A stretch of DNA of 31,226 nt from Bacillota bacterium (GCA_023415205.1 JAEZLR010000031.1:1-31226), one strand, 5' to 3'. Shown: positions 24,363-31,226, numbered from the stretch's first letter. Notes: a model not told the origin generated them from the letters alone. Made by a program: numbers and translations.

Positions 24363-26751
24363 AGCCCGCCTCCAAGGGTGCATCCTGCCCACGTAGATTA
24401 ATCTTGATGCTGGGACGAACGCCCATCTCCTCGTATGCGGCATCCTTCATCAGCACATACCCCTCCCTGTTCACCGTGCGAACCATACTGGAATTATTGT
24501 AGTAAGGGGTTTCGAGCCAATACTCCCAGCCAGTATGCCCTTCCAGGCCCTTCTGATTAAGCTCCGCATACTCAGCCACATCAAGGAGAAACACCTTGTC
24601 GGTCACCGTCAGCCGGAAAGCCTCCTGCGCGCCATAGGCCGCTTGGGAGGGTACATGAGTCCAGAAGAATTCCTTTTCGCCAGCGGTGGCCCTTTCCTTA
24701 TCTGCAACTGATAGGATAAGCTGATGCGTGTTTTCTTCAATCAAATTCCTTTCCTCAGGGGAAAAGCTGTCCATGAACTCCCCATTCAGCCACCTGCGAA
24801 GCGTGCTGTCAGGCCAGAAGTTGCTACCATATTGCCTCCTGTTTACATCCCCTTCCTCGCCTGGAGAGCTAAAGGCCGCATAAGTGACAGGCCGTAAGGC
24901 AAAGAGCTGAAGGGTGTCCCCATCCCTGTCTATAACTCTCCAAAAAAGGGGTTTCCCTTCCGCTAACCCAAAGAAGATGATGTCTCCCACCTGATTATTG
25001 GCATTTAAGGCCTGGAACGGCTTCTTTCTTGGAATCGGGGTAAATAGGGTGACCACGATTAATATCAACACGAAAGCGAGGCCCCTCAGACCGTATTGCT
25101 CCTTTTTTTCCTTGAAGGCTACCCGTGCCGAGGTTAAAAAACTCATGAGCCTATAGCTGACCCAGAGGCCTAGACCCATGAACTGAAGATCAAAGCCCAT
25201 AACAAAGGCGAACATGTGCTTGGCAAGGTCCGCCTCCCCGTTGGCGATGACGGGTATGGCCAGGTTCATGGCATTGATGATTAAAAGCGCGGAAGAAAAG
25301 ACCAGAAAAACGATGGTACCCGGCTCCTTTCTCTTGGATCTAACGGTGACGAAAAGCCTATTGATGAGCACGGCCCCGGAAAATGCGAAAACCAGGACAG
25401 TAAAAAGGAGGCTGTTAAAGGGAAGATATGTTCTTACCCGGCTCCAAAGACCTATTTCCTCCCGGAATCTAGGTCTTTCATAGGTTCTGTCGTAATTGCC
25501 CAAATAAACAGGCCGGATGTGCACGCTGTTTTGGCAGGAAAGGCTCAGCTTCTCAATGAGCCTGGCGGGATTTTTAAGATAATAGGCCAATACATCAAAT
25601 TTATTAATGGAATCGTAGAAATTCCTTTGAAATTCCTCTGATTGGATATCTAGCTTATAATCGCTCATATAAGCATTTGTTCCGGCAAGCACACTGTACT
25701 CCTGGGAAAGACCCAAGGCCTCAAGGTCTGCCTGGGGCGAAGGGGAATCCTTCAAGATGCCGAAGAAAACAGATTGATAGGTGGTGTGCTTATCCATCCA
25801 AGGGGGTACGCTCTCATAAAAAAGGCCACATGCCAAAAGGCTGAAAACAAAAAGTGTCAGGATGAGGAATCTCATCCCGCAAATATAGTTCCAGGATCGC
25901 TTCTTTAGCCTTTCCTCATCAATAAACAGAATCTTAGAATCCTCTCGCTTGGCTTCGGGAGCCTTTGATGGAAGGGTTCTTCTCCTCGTAAAGTAGCATA
26001 AAAATACCAGTCCGCAAGCTGAGAGAAGCATTCCCTGCGGAATATTGGCATATTTTGCTCCAGCGAAGAACACCACGCAAAAATAGAAAAGGATGATGTA
26101 GAAGGGCTTTTTCCGTTGCGAGGAAAGCACTCCCATAACGCTGGCCACAAGCCAGAGGAAGGTCACCATCTGAAGGGGCTCCCCATAAAACGAATTGAAG
26201 TAGGTCACATAACCCACATCACAGAAGACGATGATGAGTAAAAGGGCCCCTGTCACCCTTATAGAGAGCCTGGAGCTTTTCATGGTGCCTACTATGACGC
26301 CAATAGCTCCCACATAGGCCAAGTAATATAATAGGCCCAGCCAAAAAATATCATACTCACCGTAATTCTTATCAGTGATGGCATGATAGGCTGTATTGGC
26401 CAATAAAGACAGCTTGATGAAGACATTCTGTGTGGTAGGATAGGGCTCCTTGAGCGTAAAAAGCATTCTCCACAGCTTTTCTTCCCCGGTGTTACCCTCC
26501 AAGGAAAGGGTATAATATCGTTGAAAGGCAAAGGGGGTTCTTCCATCGGGAGTATAGTCGATACGGTGAGGGATCATCACCCTTAAAAAATCCCCGTTAT
26601 CCGATAGGCCCACCATACCGTCCCCATAGAGGGAAAACCCAATAAATAAAATGCAAAAAAGAATTATTCCTGCCGAAATAATTCTTTTACGTATTGAGCT
26701 TTGATGTACCACAGCCATGACCATTGGATAATCACGGATATTTTCATACAT
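24352..26751 (-). CDS. Polytopic membrane protein fused to a C-terminal DUF6273-like domain
   Basis: 799 residues. Residues about 20-575 are membrane-embedded with a large outer loop: GLSDNGDFLRVMIPHR (48-63; Asp51, Asp54) after helix 1 and YFNSFYGEPLQMV, a pairing I associate with a poorly studied clostridial membrane family with GT-C-like layout. Residues 589-795 are soluble and look like DUF6273: GDIIFFG, FWRVIDRDGDTLQLF, SNFWPDSTLRRWLNGEF, FSPEERNLIEENTH, VFLLDVAEY, VRPSIKINL. Start ATG at 26751 has GAGGTGA 7 bases upstream. It lies 35 bases after the GntR gene with no promoter seen between, so it is probably co-transcribed. Function unknown; a cell-envelope glycan role is inferred from neighbours. 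Confidence 0.75.
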   Translation of the reverse strand: MYENIRDYPMVMAVVHQSSIRKRIISAGIILFCILFIGFSLYGDGMVGLSDNGDFLRVMIPHRIDYTPDGRTPFAFQRYYTLSLEGNTGEEKLWRMLFTLKEPYPTTQNVFIKLSLLANTAYHAITDKNYGEYDIFWLGLLYYLAYVGAIGVIVGTMKSSRLSIRVTGALLLIIVFCDVGYVTYFNSFYGEPLQMVTFLWLVASVMGVLSSQRKKPFYIILFYFCVVFFAGAKYANIPQGMLLSACGLVFLCYFTRRRTLPSKAPEAKREDSKILFIDEERLKKRSWNYICGMRFLILTLFVFSLLACGLFYESVPPWMDKHTTYQSVFFGILKDSPSPQADLEALGLSQEYSVLAGTNAYMSDYKLDIQSEEFQRNFYDSINKFDVLAYYLKNPARLIEKLSLSCQNSVHIRPVYLGNYDRTYERPRFREEIGLWSRVRTYLPFNSLLFTVLVFAFSGAVLINRLFVTVRSKRKEPGTIVFLVFSSALLIINAMNLAIPVIANGEADLAKHMFAFVMGFDLQFMGLGLWVSYRLMSFLTSARVAFKEKKEQYGLRGLAFVLILIVVTLFTPIPRKKPFQALNANNQVGDIIFFGLAEGKPLFWRVIDRDGDTLQLFALRPVTYAAFSSPGEEGDVNRRQYGSNFWPDSTLRRWLNGEFMDSFSPEERNLIEENTHQLILSVADKERATAGEKEFFWTHVPSQAAYGAQEAFRLTVTDKVFLLDVAEYAELNQKGLEGHTGWEYWLETPYYNNSSMVRTVNREGYVLMKDAAYEEMGVRPSIKINLRGQDAPLEAGYDP

Positions 26752-26786
26752 GAAAGAGTCACCTCAAGTTAAGGGTACTCCTCCCA

Positions 26787-27473
26787 TTATTCACCATGAT
26801 ACGCATTTTCATTCACTGTCTGGATAATGCTCTCCATCTGATTCTTAATATGTCGCTCAGCTAGCTCGGAGGCCTTGGCTCCCTGAGCATTTCTTAAGGC
26901 CTCAAGGATTTCCTCATGCTCATGAAGGACATTCTCGGCAATGAGATTGTCCTTCATATAAATAACTCTGAAACGGTAAACATGCTCACGCAAAGAGGAG
27001 GCAACTGCCACCAGACGGGGATTCCCCGAAGCGGCATAGATCACATCATGAAATTCTACGTCCTTACGGATAGCCCCTTCCATGTTATCCTTCTCCACAT
27101 TGGAAATATACTGCTTATGGATAATTTCCAGAGCCTTTACCTGTGCGGGCTGCATATGCTTGGCCGCCAAGGAGGTCGCCAACTGGTCCAATACGGTACG
27201 AACCTCCAATACGTCCATAATATCCTTTACAGACAGCTCCGAGACATGAGTTCCTTTTCTTGGGATCATGGTAACTAGGCCTTCAGCCTCAAGTCTTCTG
27301 ATAGCCTCCCGTACAGGGGTTCTGGACACCCCCATTTGTTCAGCCAGGGAGACTTCCATCAGACGTTCTCCGGGCTTGATATCTCCACTGATTATTGATC
27401 TGCGTAAGGTCTCAAAAATAACGTCTCTGAGGGGCTGGTAACTATCAATTTTCAACTTAGGTACTTTTACCAT
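26787..27473 (-). CDS. GntR family transcriptional regulator with FCD domain
   Basis: 228 residues. Residues 12-78 are the winged helix (LRDVIFETLRRSIISGDIKP, SLAEQMGVSRTPVREAIRRL, IPRKGTHVSE). Residues about 85-215 are an all-helical FCD domain with metal- or ligand-binding signs VEFHDVIYAASGNPRL and EHEEILEALR and the late AERHI. FadR/GntR proteins of this type respond to small carboxylates. The start overlaps the ispE stop by 7 bases, with GGAG inside ispE, so it is coupled to ispE. It may control its own operon, including the GT-C genes that follow; no operator palindrome was obvious. Confidence 0.93.
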   Translation of the reverse strand: MVKVPKLKIDSYQPLRDVIFETLRRSIISGDIKPGERLMEVSLAEQMGVSRTPVREAIRRLEAEGLVTMIPRKGTHVSELSVKDIMDVLEVRTVLDQLATSLAAKHMQPAQVKALEIIHKQYISNVEKDNMEGAIRKDVEFHDVIYAASGNPRLVAVASSLREHVYRFRVIYMKDNLIAENVLHEHEEILEALRNAQGAKASELAERHIKNQMESIIQTVNENAYHGE

Positions 27474-28339
27474 ACTACATCTCCTCTTCCGATTGTTTCG
27501 GCTATAAATACTTGCTGATATTCCTTCGACAATTGTCCTTTAGCAAAAGAAGCCCGCTCCCTATCATCAAAGAGCCCGAAAACTGTGGGCCCGCTCCCAC
27601 TCATGCGGCTTCCTAATGCGCCGTATTTCACCAATTTCTCCATGATTGCTGTAAGCTCGGGGTGTTCCTTTACAGTAACGCTTTCCAGCACGTTTCGCAT
27701 GTTCCTGGCTATAAAGCTTATATCCTCTGCCTCAATAGCATTTATAAGGCCGGAGGTATCAGGTCTCTCCCCTAAAGCATCCAGCTTAAGGTTTTTGTAA
27801 ACCCATGGGGTGGAAACCGGAAAGGGTGGCTTGACCAAAACCACATGAATACCCTTCATATCAGGGAGTACCGTAAGCTCGTCCCCAATACCCTGGGCCA
27901 ATTGGGTTCCCCCCTCCAGACAAAAGGCCACATCGGCACCCAGCCTTCTTGATATCTGGACAAGGCGTGTTGCGTTTAACTGCTTTCCATAGAGCAAATT
28001 AAGGGCTCTCAGTACCCCGGCGGCATCAGTGCTTCCCCCTGCCAGGCCAGCGGCAACAGGTATTTGCTTCTTAAGGGTAATATGAGCGCCGCCTGCTTCA
28101 CGACACTCAGAAAAAAATGCCTCTGCCGCCATCCATGCAATATTTCTCTGATCTCGCGGAACATAGCGTTCCGAGCAGCTTATGGAGATACCTCTCTCCT
28201 TTTTCTGAACGGTCACTCTGTCGTATAGAGCAATGGACTGCATAATCATTTCGACGGTATGATAACCATTTTCAAGCTTTCCCGTGACATCGATGGAAAG
28301 GTTGATTTTTCCTGGCATCAAAAGCGTTAATTCATCCAT
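27467..28339 (-). CDS. ispE: 4-diphosphocytidyl-2-C-methyl-D-erythritol kinase
   Basis: 290 residues, a GHMP kinase. GKINLSIDVTGKLENGYHTV (10-29) carries Lys11, equivalent to the catalytic Lys of E. coli IspE. PVAAGLAGGSTDAAGVLRALN (94-114) is the ATP loop, RLGADVAFCLEGG (132-144) holds the catalytic Asp137, and GSRMSGSGPTVFGLF is the third GHMP motif. It phosphorylates CDP-methylerythritol in the MEP pathway that feeds undecaprenyl phosphate. Ribosome site AAAGGGG lies 7 bases before the ATG; a strong promoter lies just upstream. Confidence 0.97.
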   Translation of the reverse strand: MDELTLLMPGKINLSIDVTGKLENGYHTVEMIMQSIALYDRVTVQKKERGISISCSERYVPRDQRNIAWMAAEAFFSECREAGGAHITLKKQIPVAAGLAGGSTDAAGVLRALNLLYGKQLNATRLVQISRRLGADVAFCLEGGTQLAQGIGDELTVLPDMKGIHVVLVKPPFPVSTPWVYKNLKLDALGERPDTSGLINAIEAEDISFIARNMRNVLESVTVKEHPELTAIMEKLVKYGALGSRMSGSGPTVFGLFDDRERASFAKGQLSKEYQQVFIAETIGRGDVVW

Positions 28340-28369
28340 CCTGTTTCCCCTTTGGAAATCTTAGAGTAT

Positions 28370-28398
28370 ATTATATACAAAAAACATTTAAAGAGCAA
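28370..28398 (-). promoter_or_regulatory. Sigma-A promoter for the ispE operon
   Basis: Minus strand TTGCTC (28393-28398), exactly 17 bases, perfect TATAAT (28370-28375), 30 bases before the ispE ATG. There is no other convincing promoter before 19365, so it may drive all seven genes from ispE through the GT-C-like gene. Confidence 0.7.
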
Positions 28399-28433
28399 TC
28401 GGAGGACACTTAAAAACGCGCCAAAAGCTTGAA

Positions 28434-28476
28434 TTAACAAAAAAGAAAAGTGTCTGAAACCTTTGTCTCAGACACT
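28434..28476 (-). terminator. Rho-independent terminator after the SPOCS-LysM gene
   Basis: A 9-bp perfect stem, AGTGTCTGA/TCAGACACT (28449-28457 with 28468-28476), is followed on the minus strand by CTTTTCTTTTTTG. It lies about 45 bases after the stop of the gene ending at 28522 and just before the ispE promoter. Confidence 0.75.
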
Positions 28477-28521
28477 CTTACCCCAAAAAAATACATTCTT
28501 TTACGGAAGAAATTGCCTCGT

Positions 28522-30060
28522 TTAATTCATGATGAAAAGACGTTTTCCTATATCAGGTCTTGTATTAGCCTCCATACCATTGTCAACAGCCAGCTTTTCT
28601 GGGGGTACCCTATACTGCTTGGCAATGCTCCAAAGGGTGTCATTGGGTTGAGCAAAGTACAGGATGATCGGAGACCTTCTTATGGGATCCTCCTTGGAGA
28701 TATTAAGCCCATCGGCGCACACCATATTCTCATATTTTGCCGCGCGAAGCTTTATTCTCATCTTGATACCGATTTCTATGGAGTCGTTGCCTGCGATATC
28801 AAAGCCTACATCCTCAATGGAGAAGCCTGAATGAACCATTTCCCACGGGGCGTTATCCGGGAGGACGAACATATGGGTGAAGGGTAGCTCCAGACTCTGA
28901 CTGCGGATTTCCTTGCTGCTGTTCATAAAGACCACGTCCACGCCTATGGTTCCCTGGGCATTTACATTTTTTTCGTTGACCTTTGCCGCAATATTCCTCT
29001 CATTGGCACATACCATAAGCACTTCATCCAGGCGGGCATCAAGCATGTCAAAATGAATCCTCTGATTCATTTCAAAGGGCTCGCTGAACTCCCTTTCGTC
29101 TGAGACCACACTGAAAGTGGATTTATTAAGCCCCATCATAAAGTCTACGGAGTAGGCATCCTCAATCACGGTCTGTTCTTCATTGGCCATTGCCTGAGCC
29201 TCTATCTCCATTTCCATGTTCACAGCAATTTGGGTATTGAGTCCGTCATTATCCTCCAACACTTCAATATCCCAAGCCTTGAGGGCATTATTTAGAAAGA
29301 TCATATTATCTGACCCTGCGTGGACACCTGTTGGTGCCTTCACGGGAAATTCCAGAACTACCGATTCGATGGTTTCGTCCATGGTATCACTGCGATAAAG
29401 CAGGTTTAGCGTACCTTTTGCCTCCAGACAGGGCTCTTCATCCTTATAGCAGACCTCGGCATGACCGAGATTGACACGGGAAAAGAGCACCTCCTTGATA
29501 GCGGGACTGCCATGGGGTAAAGACAGGGTATTGGACACCTTTGCATTAATATCGCTGTTGTCTTTGAGGGCGACAACATTGACAGGGGAAGTCTTTAAAA
29601 AGACATTCTCACCTAAAATCTCTCTTCCTATTTCATCACTCTTTATTTCATAGAACCTGCAAATCAGGGACGTCACCGTTCGGGCAACAATTTTACGGCC
29701 GTTGATGGCATTTGCCTCGGTGTGCTGGCAGCGGCATTTAGGAAACAGTCCGATCTCGCCCTCCAGCTTCGGCTTCTGATGGGAAAAAGACCAAGGATAA
29801 CGGGCGGTAATGCTCTCCAGTCTTTGATCCGGAGTATCTGCACAATAAAGGATGCGGTAACGAATCTCACCACTGACTTCTATCATTCTCCCGGATTTCT
29901 CCACATTGGTGACAAAGCTTTCTGCATCAGCCATGAGTATGTTACGAACATCCGGCTTGCTGTCCGGCACGATAATACTATTTTCCAACATCTCCTCGTT
30001 TTCCCTTATGTCAATAGTCCTGTACGATCTAATCGGTTTTTTTAACAGCTCCATCTGCAT
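28522..30060 (-). CDS. DUF3794 (SPOCS) and LysM domain protein
   Basis: 512 residues, no signal peptide. The N-terminus (IDIRENEEMLENSIIVPDSKPDVRNIL, about 16-42; VSGEIRYRILYCAD) is the SPOCS/DUF3794 pattern, which recurs further along (VNVVALKDNSDINAKVSNTL; MQRIHFDMLDARLDEVLMV). Residues about 467-511 are one LysM unit: YFAQPNDTLWSIAKQYRVPPEKLAVDN. Proteins of this architecture are found in spore-forming Clostridia and are thought to act in spore coat or cortex; LysM binds peptidoglycan-type glycans. Ribosome site AGGAGGT lies 6 bases before the ATG. The leader region carries the 85-bp repeat array. It is followed by a terminator, so it is probably a single-gene unit. Confidence 0.92.
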   Translation of the reverse strand: MQMELLKKPIRSYRTIDIRENEEMLENSIIVPDSKPDVRNILMADAESFVTNVEKSGRMIEVSGEIRYRILYCADTPDQRLESITARYPWSFSHQKPKLEGEIGLFPKCRCQHTEANAINGRKIVARTVTSLICRFYEIKSDEIGREILGENVFLKTSPVNVVALKDNSDINAKVSNTLSLPHGSPAIKEVLFSRVNLGHAEVCYKDEEPCLEAKGTLNLLYRSDTMDETIESVVLEFPVKAPTGVHAGSDNMIFLNNALKAWDIEVLEDNDGLNTQIAVNMEMEIEAQAMANEEQTVIEDAYSVDFMMGLNKSTFSVVSDEREFSEPFEMNQRIHFDMLDARLDEVLMVCANERNIAAKVNEKNVNAQGTIGVDVVFMNSSKEIRSQSLELPFTHMFVLPDNAPWEMVHSGFSIEDVGFDIAGNDSIEIGIKMRIKLRAAKYENMVCADGLNISKEDPIRRSPIILYFAQPNDTLWSIAKQYRVPPEKLAVDNGMEANTRPDIGKRLFIMN

Positions 30061-30130
30061 TTTAGGACCTCCTCTTTAAACCCTTATCCTTTCAGTCTAT
30101 TGATATGCCAACCCCGTCCGATATAGAACT

Positions 30131-30215
30131 TTGCGAAGCAAAGTTCTGTGCGGACATGCGGTAGCAACTTGCCAAGCAAGTTGTGATAGCATGTAGGAGC
30201 ACTCCTCTTAACATT
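30131..30215. repeat. 85-bp hairpin-rich tandem repeat, unit 1
   Basis: The first of two adjacent 85-base units. It contains a hairpin centred on GCGAAGC (30125-30147, 10-bp stem including six bases before the unit), a hairpin AACTTGC-CAA-GCAAGTT (30166-30182) that extends with two mismatches to ACATGC/GCATGT (30154-30194), and AGGAG-CA-CTCCT (30195-30206). It lies between the veg terminator and the SPOCS-LysM gene. I see no coding role. Confidence 0.9.
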
Positions 30216-30300
30216 TTGCGAAGCAAAGTTCTGTGCGGACATGTGGTAGCAACTTGCCAAGCAAGTTGTGATAGCATGTAGGAGCACTCCTCTTAACATT
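30216..30300. repeat. 85-bp hairpin-rich tandem repeat, unit 2
   Basis: Identical to unit 1 except one base (ACATGTGG for ACATGCGG). It carries the second GCGAAGC (30218-30224), the second AACTTGC-CAA-GCAAGTT (30251-30267) and the second AGGAG/CTCCT pair. The near-identity suggests recent duplication or active maintenance. Confidence 0.9.
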
Positions 30301-30349
30301 TTGCGAAGCAAAGTTATGCGGTGGTGCGAAAGCACCAAGGAGCACTCCT
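30301..30349. repeat. Truncated third repeat unit with a GCGAAAGC hairpin
   Basis: It begins like the full units with TTGCGAAGCAAAGTT (GCGAAGC at 30303-30309) and ends with the same AGGAG-CA-CTCCT (30338-30349). The middle is replaced by GGTGC-GAAA-GCACC (GCGAAAGC at 30326-30333). It looks like an internally shortened or variant member of the same family. Confidence 0.75.
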
Positions 30350-30400
30350 ATGCCGTGCTTCAAAAGAAATCTATGATAAGAAAAGCCGGAGTAGTCCATA

Positions 30401-30430
30401 AGAAAAAACAGCCGCTTGATGCGACTGTTT
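30401..30430 (-). terminator. Rho-independent terminator of veg
   Basis: On the minus strand AAACAGTCGC, loop ATCAA, GCGGCTGTTT (one G-U pair) runs into TTTTTTCTT. It starts 25 bases after the veg stop. Confidence 0.85.
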
Positions 30431-30455
30431 CATGCTTTGTAGGCTATGTATCTTC

Positions 30456-30719
30456 TCAGATAGTCATATTACTAAGACTTTGTGTCATGATCTTTACTTC
30501 TACAGTGTGGGTTAAAATGTCGGTATAACTGTAAGATACTTTTCTGGTCGAGTTGAAATCATTTTCAAACTTAACCGTGAAGATACTGGGGTAGGCGTTT
30601 TCTACAATACCTTCCCGCACAAAGGTCTTCTTACGCCCTTTATTGGCTTTGAGTTGAATTCTCTTGCCAACGCAGCCTTCAAGCTCTTTGCGGATTTGTG
30701 ATAAAGAATTTCTATCCAT
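30456..30719 (-). CDS. veg: Veg protein
   Basis: 87 residues, against 86 in Bacillus subtilis as I recall. LSQIRKELEGCVGKRIQLKA (5-24), NKGRKKTFVREGIVENAYPSIF and VSYSYTDILTHTVEV are the conserved Veg blocks, a small SH3-like beta-barrel fold. Veg is conserved in Firmicutes and highly expressed, and has been linked to biofilm gene control and spore outgrowth in B. subtilis. Ribosome site GAGGTGG lies close to the ATG. It stands alone between its tandem promoters and its own terminator. Confidence 0.95.
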   Translation of the reverse strand: MDRNSLSQIRKELEGCVGKRIQLKANKGRKKTFVREGIVENAYPSIFTVKFENDFNSTRKVSYSYTDILTHTVEVKIMTQSLSNMTI

Positions 30720-30747
30720 ACTACCACCTCAAAACTCACTGGATAAA

Positions 30748-30777
30748 ATTATATCACAATTTGTCGCTGCATGTCAA
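30748..30777 (-). promoter_or_regulatory. veg promoter, proximal
   Basis: Minus strand consensus TTGACA (30772-30777), 18 bases, TATAAT (30748-30753), with TGA before the -10 giving an extended -10. It lies 28 bases from the veg ATG. Confidence 0.85.
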
Positions 30778-30788
30778 ATGAAACTAAT

Positions 30789-30818
30789 ATTATACATATG
30801 AACATGAAATGCTGTCAA
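30789..30818 (-). promoter_or_regulatory. veg promoter, distal
   Basis: A second full-consensus TTGACA (30813-30818), 18-base spacer, TATAAT (30789-30794), exactly 41 bases upstream of the proximal one. The same tandem arrangement is known for veg in B. subtilis. Confidence 0.8.
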
Positions 30819-30897
30819 TATACTATTTAAAAATTTTTTCATAGACTCGTCCCAATTTCATGAATGTCAAAATAAAAAATAAAAACTAACCTCTGAA

Positions 30898-31226
30898 CTA
30901 ATGGGTTCCCGCCCCCATATAATCGTCGGTGGCGCGCTGATCCACATAATAGGCCAGGACATCGCCCTCCAGTAGCTGCCATCCCTTCTGAGCCAGTGAA
31001 TACCCTTCCAGGGCCCAGCCATTGCCCGTTCCTCCTGAGTACTGGAGGCTAGGGGTGGTGAACTGGTCATCGTTAATGACGGCAACGTCTCTAAAGTTGA
31101 CCAGAATGAAGCCGTCCTTCAGAAAAACCGGAGAGCTTCGGGTAAGGTTCCTGAGCTTTGAGAGGTCGGTTCCCTTGGGCACGGCCAGGCAATCCGAAGG
31201 CAACCGATACTCACCATACCATTTCT
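30898..31226 (-). CDS. 3' end of an unrecognised gene, 5' part beyond window
   Basis: The minus frame is open from the right edge to a TAG at 30898, about 108 codons. The visible part reads KWYGEYRLPSDCLAVPKGTD, SSPVFLKDGFILVNFRDVAV, SGGTGNGWALEGYS, GDVLAYYVDQRATDDYMGAG. A start at 31203 would be a TTG with no ribosome site, so the gene continues upstream. The LPSDCLAVPKGT and DGFILVNF phrases look like the C-terminus of a clostridial extracellular repeat protein, but I cannot name it. It is mid-GC, unlike the AT-rich spacer that follows. No strong hairpin terminator is visible after the stop. Confidence 0.7.
   Translation of the reverse strand, partial: KWYGEYRLPSDCLAVPKGTDLSKLRNLTRSSPVFLKDGFILVNFRDVAVINDDQFTTPSLQYSGGTGNGWALEGYSLAQKGWQLLEGDVLAYYVDQRATDDYMGAGTH

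Noticed and set aside
24363..24443. Longer N-terminus for the GT-C gene starting at 24443
   Set aside because: It falls within the preceding gene in another frame; the GGAGG site points to the ATG at 24362.
28449..28476. Hairpin as an ispE leader regulator
   Set aside because: It lies upstream of the ispE promoter and its T-tract follows the SPOCS-LysM gene, so termination is the simpler reading.
30085..30125. Possible sporulation (sigma-E/K-like) promoter CATATCAAT before the SPOCS-LysM gene
   Set aside because: The -10-like string is imperfect and the -35 region is not convincing; too weak to list as a feature.
30131..30349. CRISPR array
   Set aside because: Units are 85 bp, directly adjacent, with no unique spacers between repeats and no cas genes nearby.
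30084..30399. Several short overlapping minus-strand reading frames with Cys/His/Leu-rich repeats
   Set aside because: They are translations of the 85-bp repeat array in different frames, share repeated peptides only because the DNA repeats, and lack ribosome sites.

Overview
The window reads as one chromosomal stretch of a low-to-mid GC, endospore-type Clostridia/Firmicutes genome. The clues are a veg gene, a DUF3794 (SPOCS)-LysM protein, AGGAGG-type ribosome binding sites, TTG starts and consensus sigma-A promoters. Every gene supported here lies on the minus strand, so transcription runs from position 31226 towards position 1. No tRNA, rRNA, insertion sequence, phage gene or CRISPR array was seen.

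In order of transcription, the right end (31226-28434) holds the end of an unrecognised gene, then veg behind two tandem consensus promoters and followed by a terminator. Next come an array of 85-bp hairpin-rich tandem repeats, the SPOCS-LysM gene and its terminator. From 28398 a strong promoter starts what looks like an operon: ispE, a GntR/FCD regulator, then five membrane proteins (four polytopic GT-C-like or related proteins and one UbiA-family decaprenyl-phosphate phosphoribosyltransferase), ending at 19365. This places isoprenoid synthesis, a polyprenyl-phosphate-consuming pentose pathway and candidate lipid-linked glycosyltransferases in one transcription direction with tight spacing.

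From 19342 to 2321 lies a surface polysaccharide locus. It contains an O-antigen ligase/polymerase-type protein, a family 2 glycosyltransferase, rfbA-rfbC-rfbB-rfbD for dTDP-L-rhamnose, an NAD-dependent epimerase/reductase, an RgpF-like rhamnan protein, and the Wzm/Wzt ABC exporter whose ATPase carries a C-terminal Wzt-type domain. These are followed by a methyltransferase fused to a long coiled coil, a DxD glycosyltransferase, and an MBOAT plus DHHW/AlgX-like O-acetylation pair. The layout suggests a rhamnose-containing glycan made in the cytoplasm, end-modified and length-controlled (WbdD-like logic), exported by the ABC transporter, O-acetylated outside and ligated to a carrier. DNA composition changes clearly between rfbB and rfbD: genes left of about 13950 are much more AT-rich than those to the right.

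The left end (2311-1) is a separately promoted, secreted subtilisin-fold protease with Glu in the catalytic His position. Its C-terminal repeat domain resembles the C-terminal domain of the neighbouring DHHW protein. A perfect 12-bp inverted repeat sits just after its predicted promoter.

The most notable items are the 85-bp repeat array containing GCGAAGC/GCGAAAGC mini-hairpins, the methyltransferase-coiled-coil candidate chain-length ruler with a 42-bp in-register tandem repeat, the domain shared by the protease and the acetylation protein, and the ispE-GntR-GT-C-UbiA arrangement.
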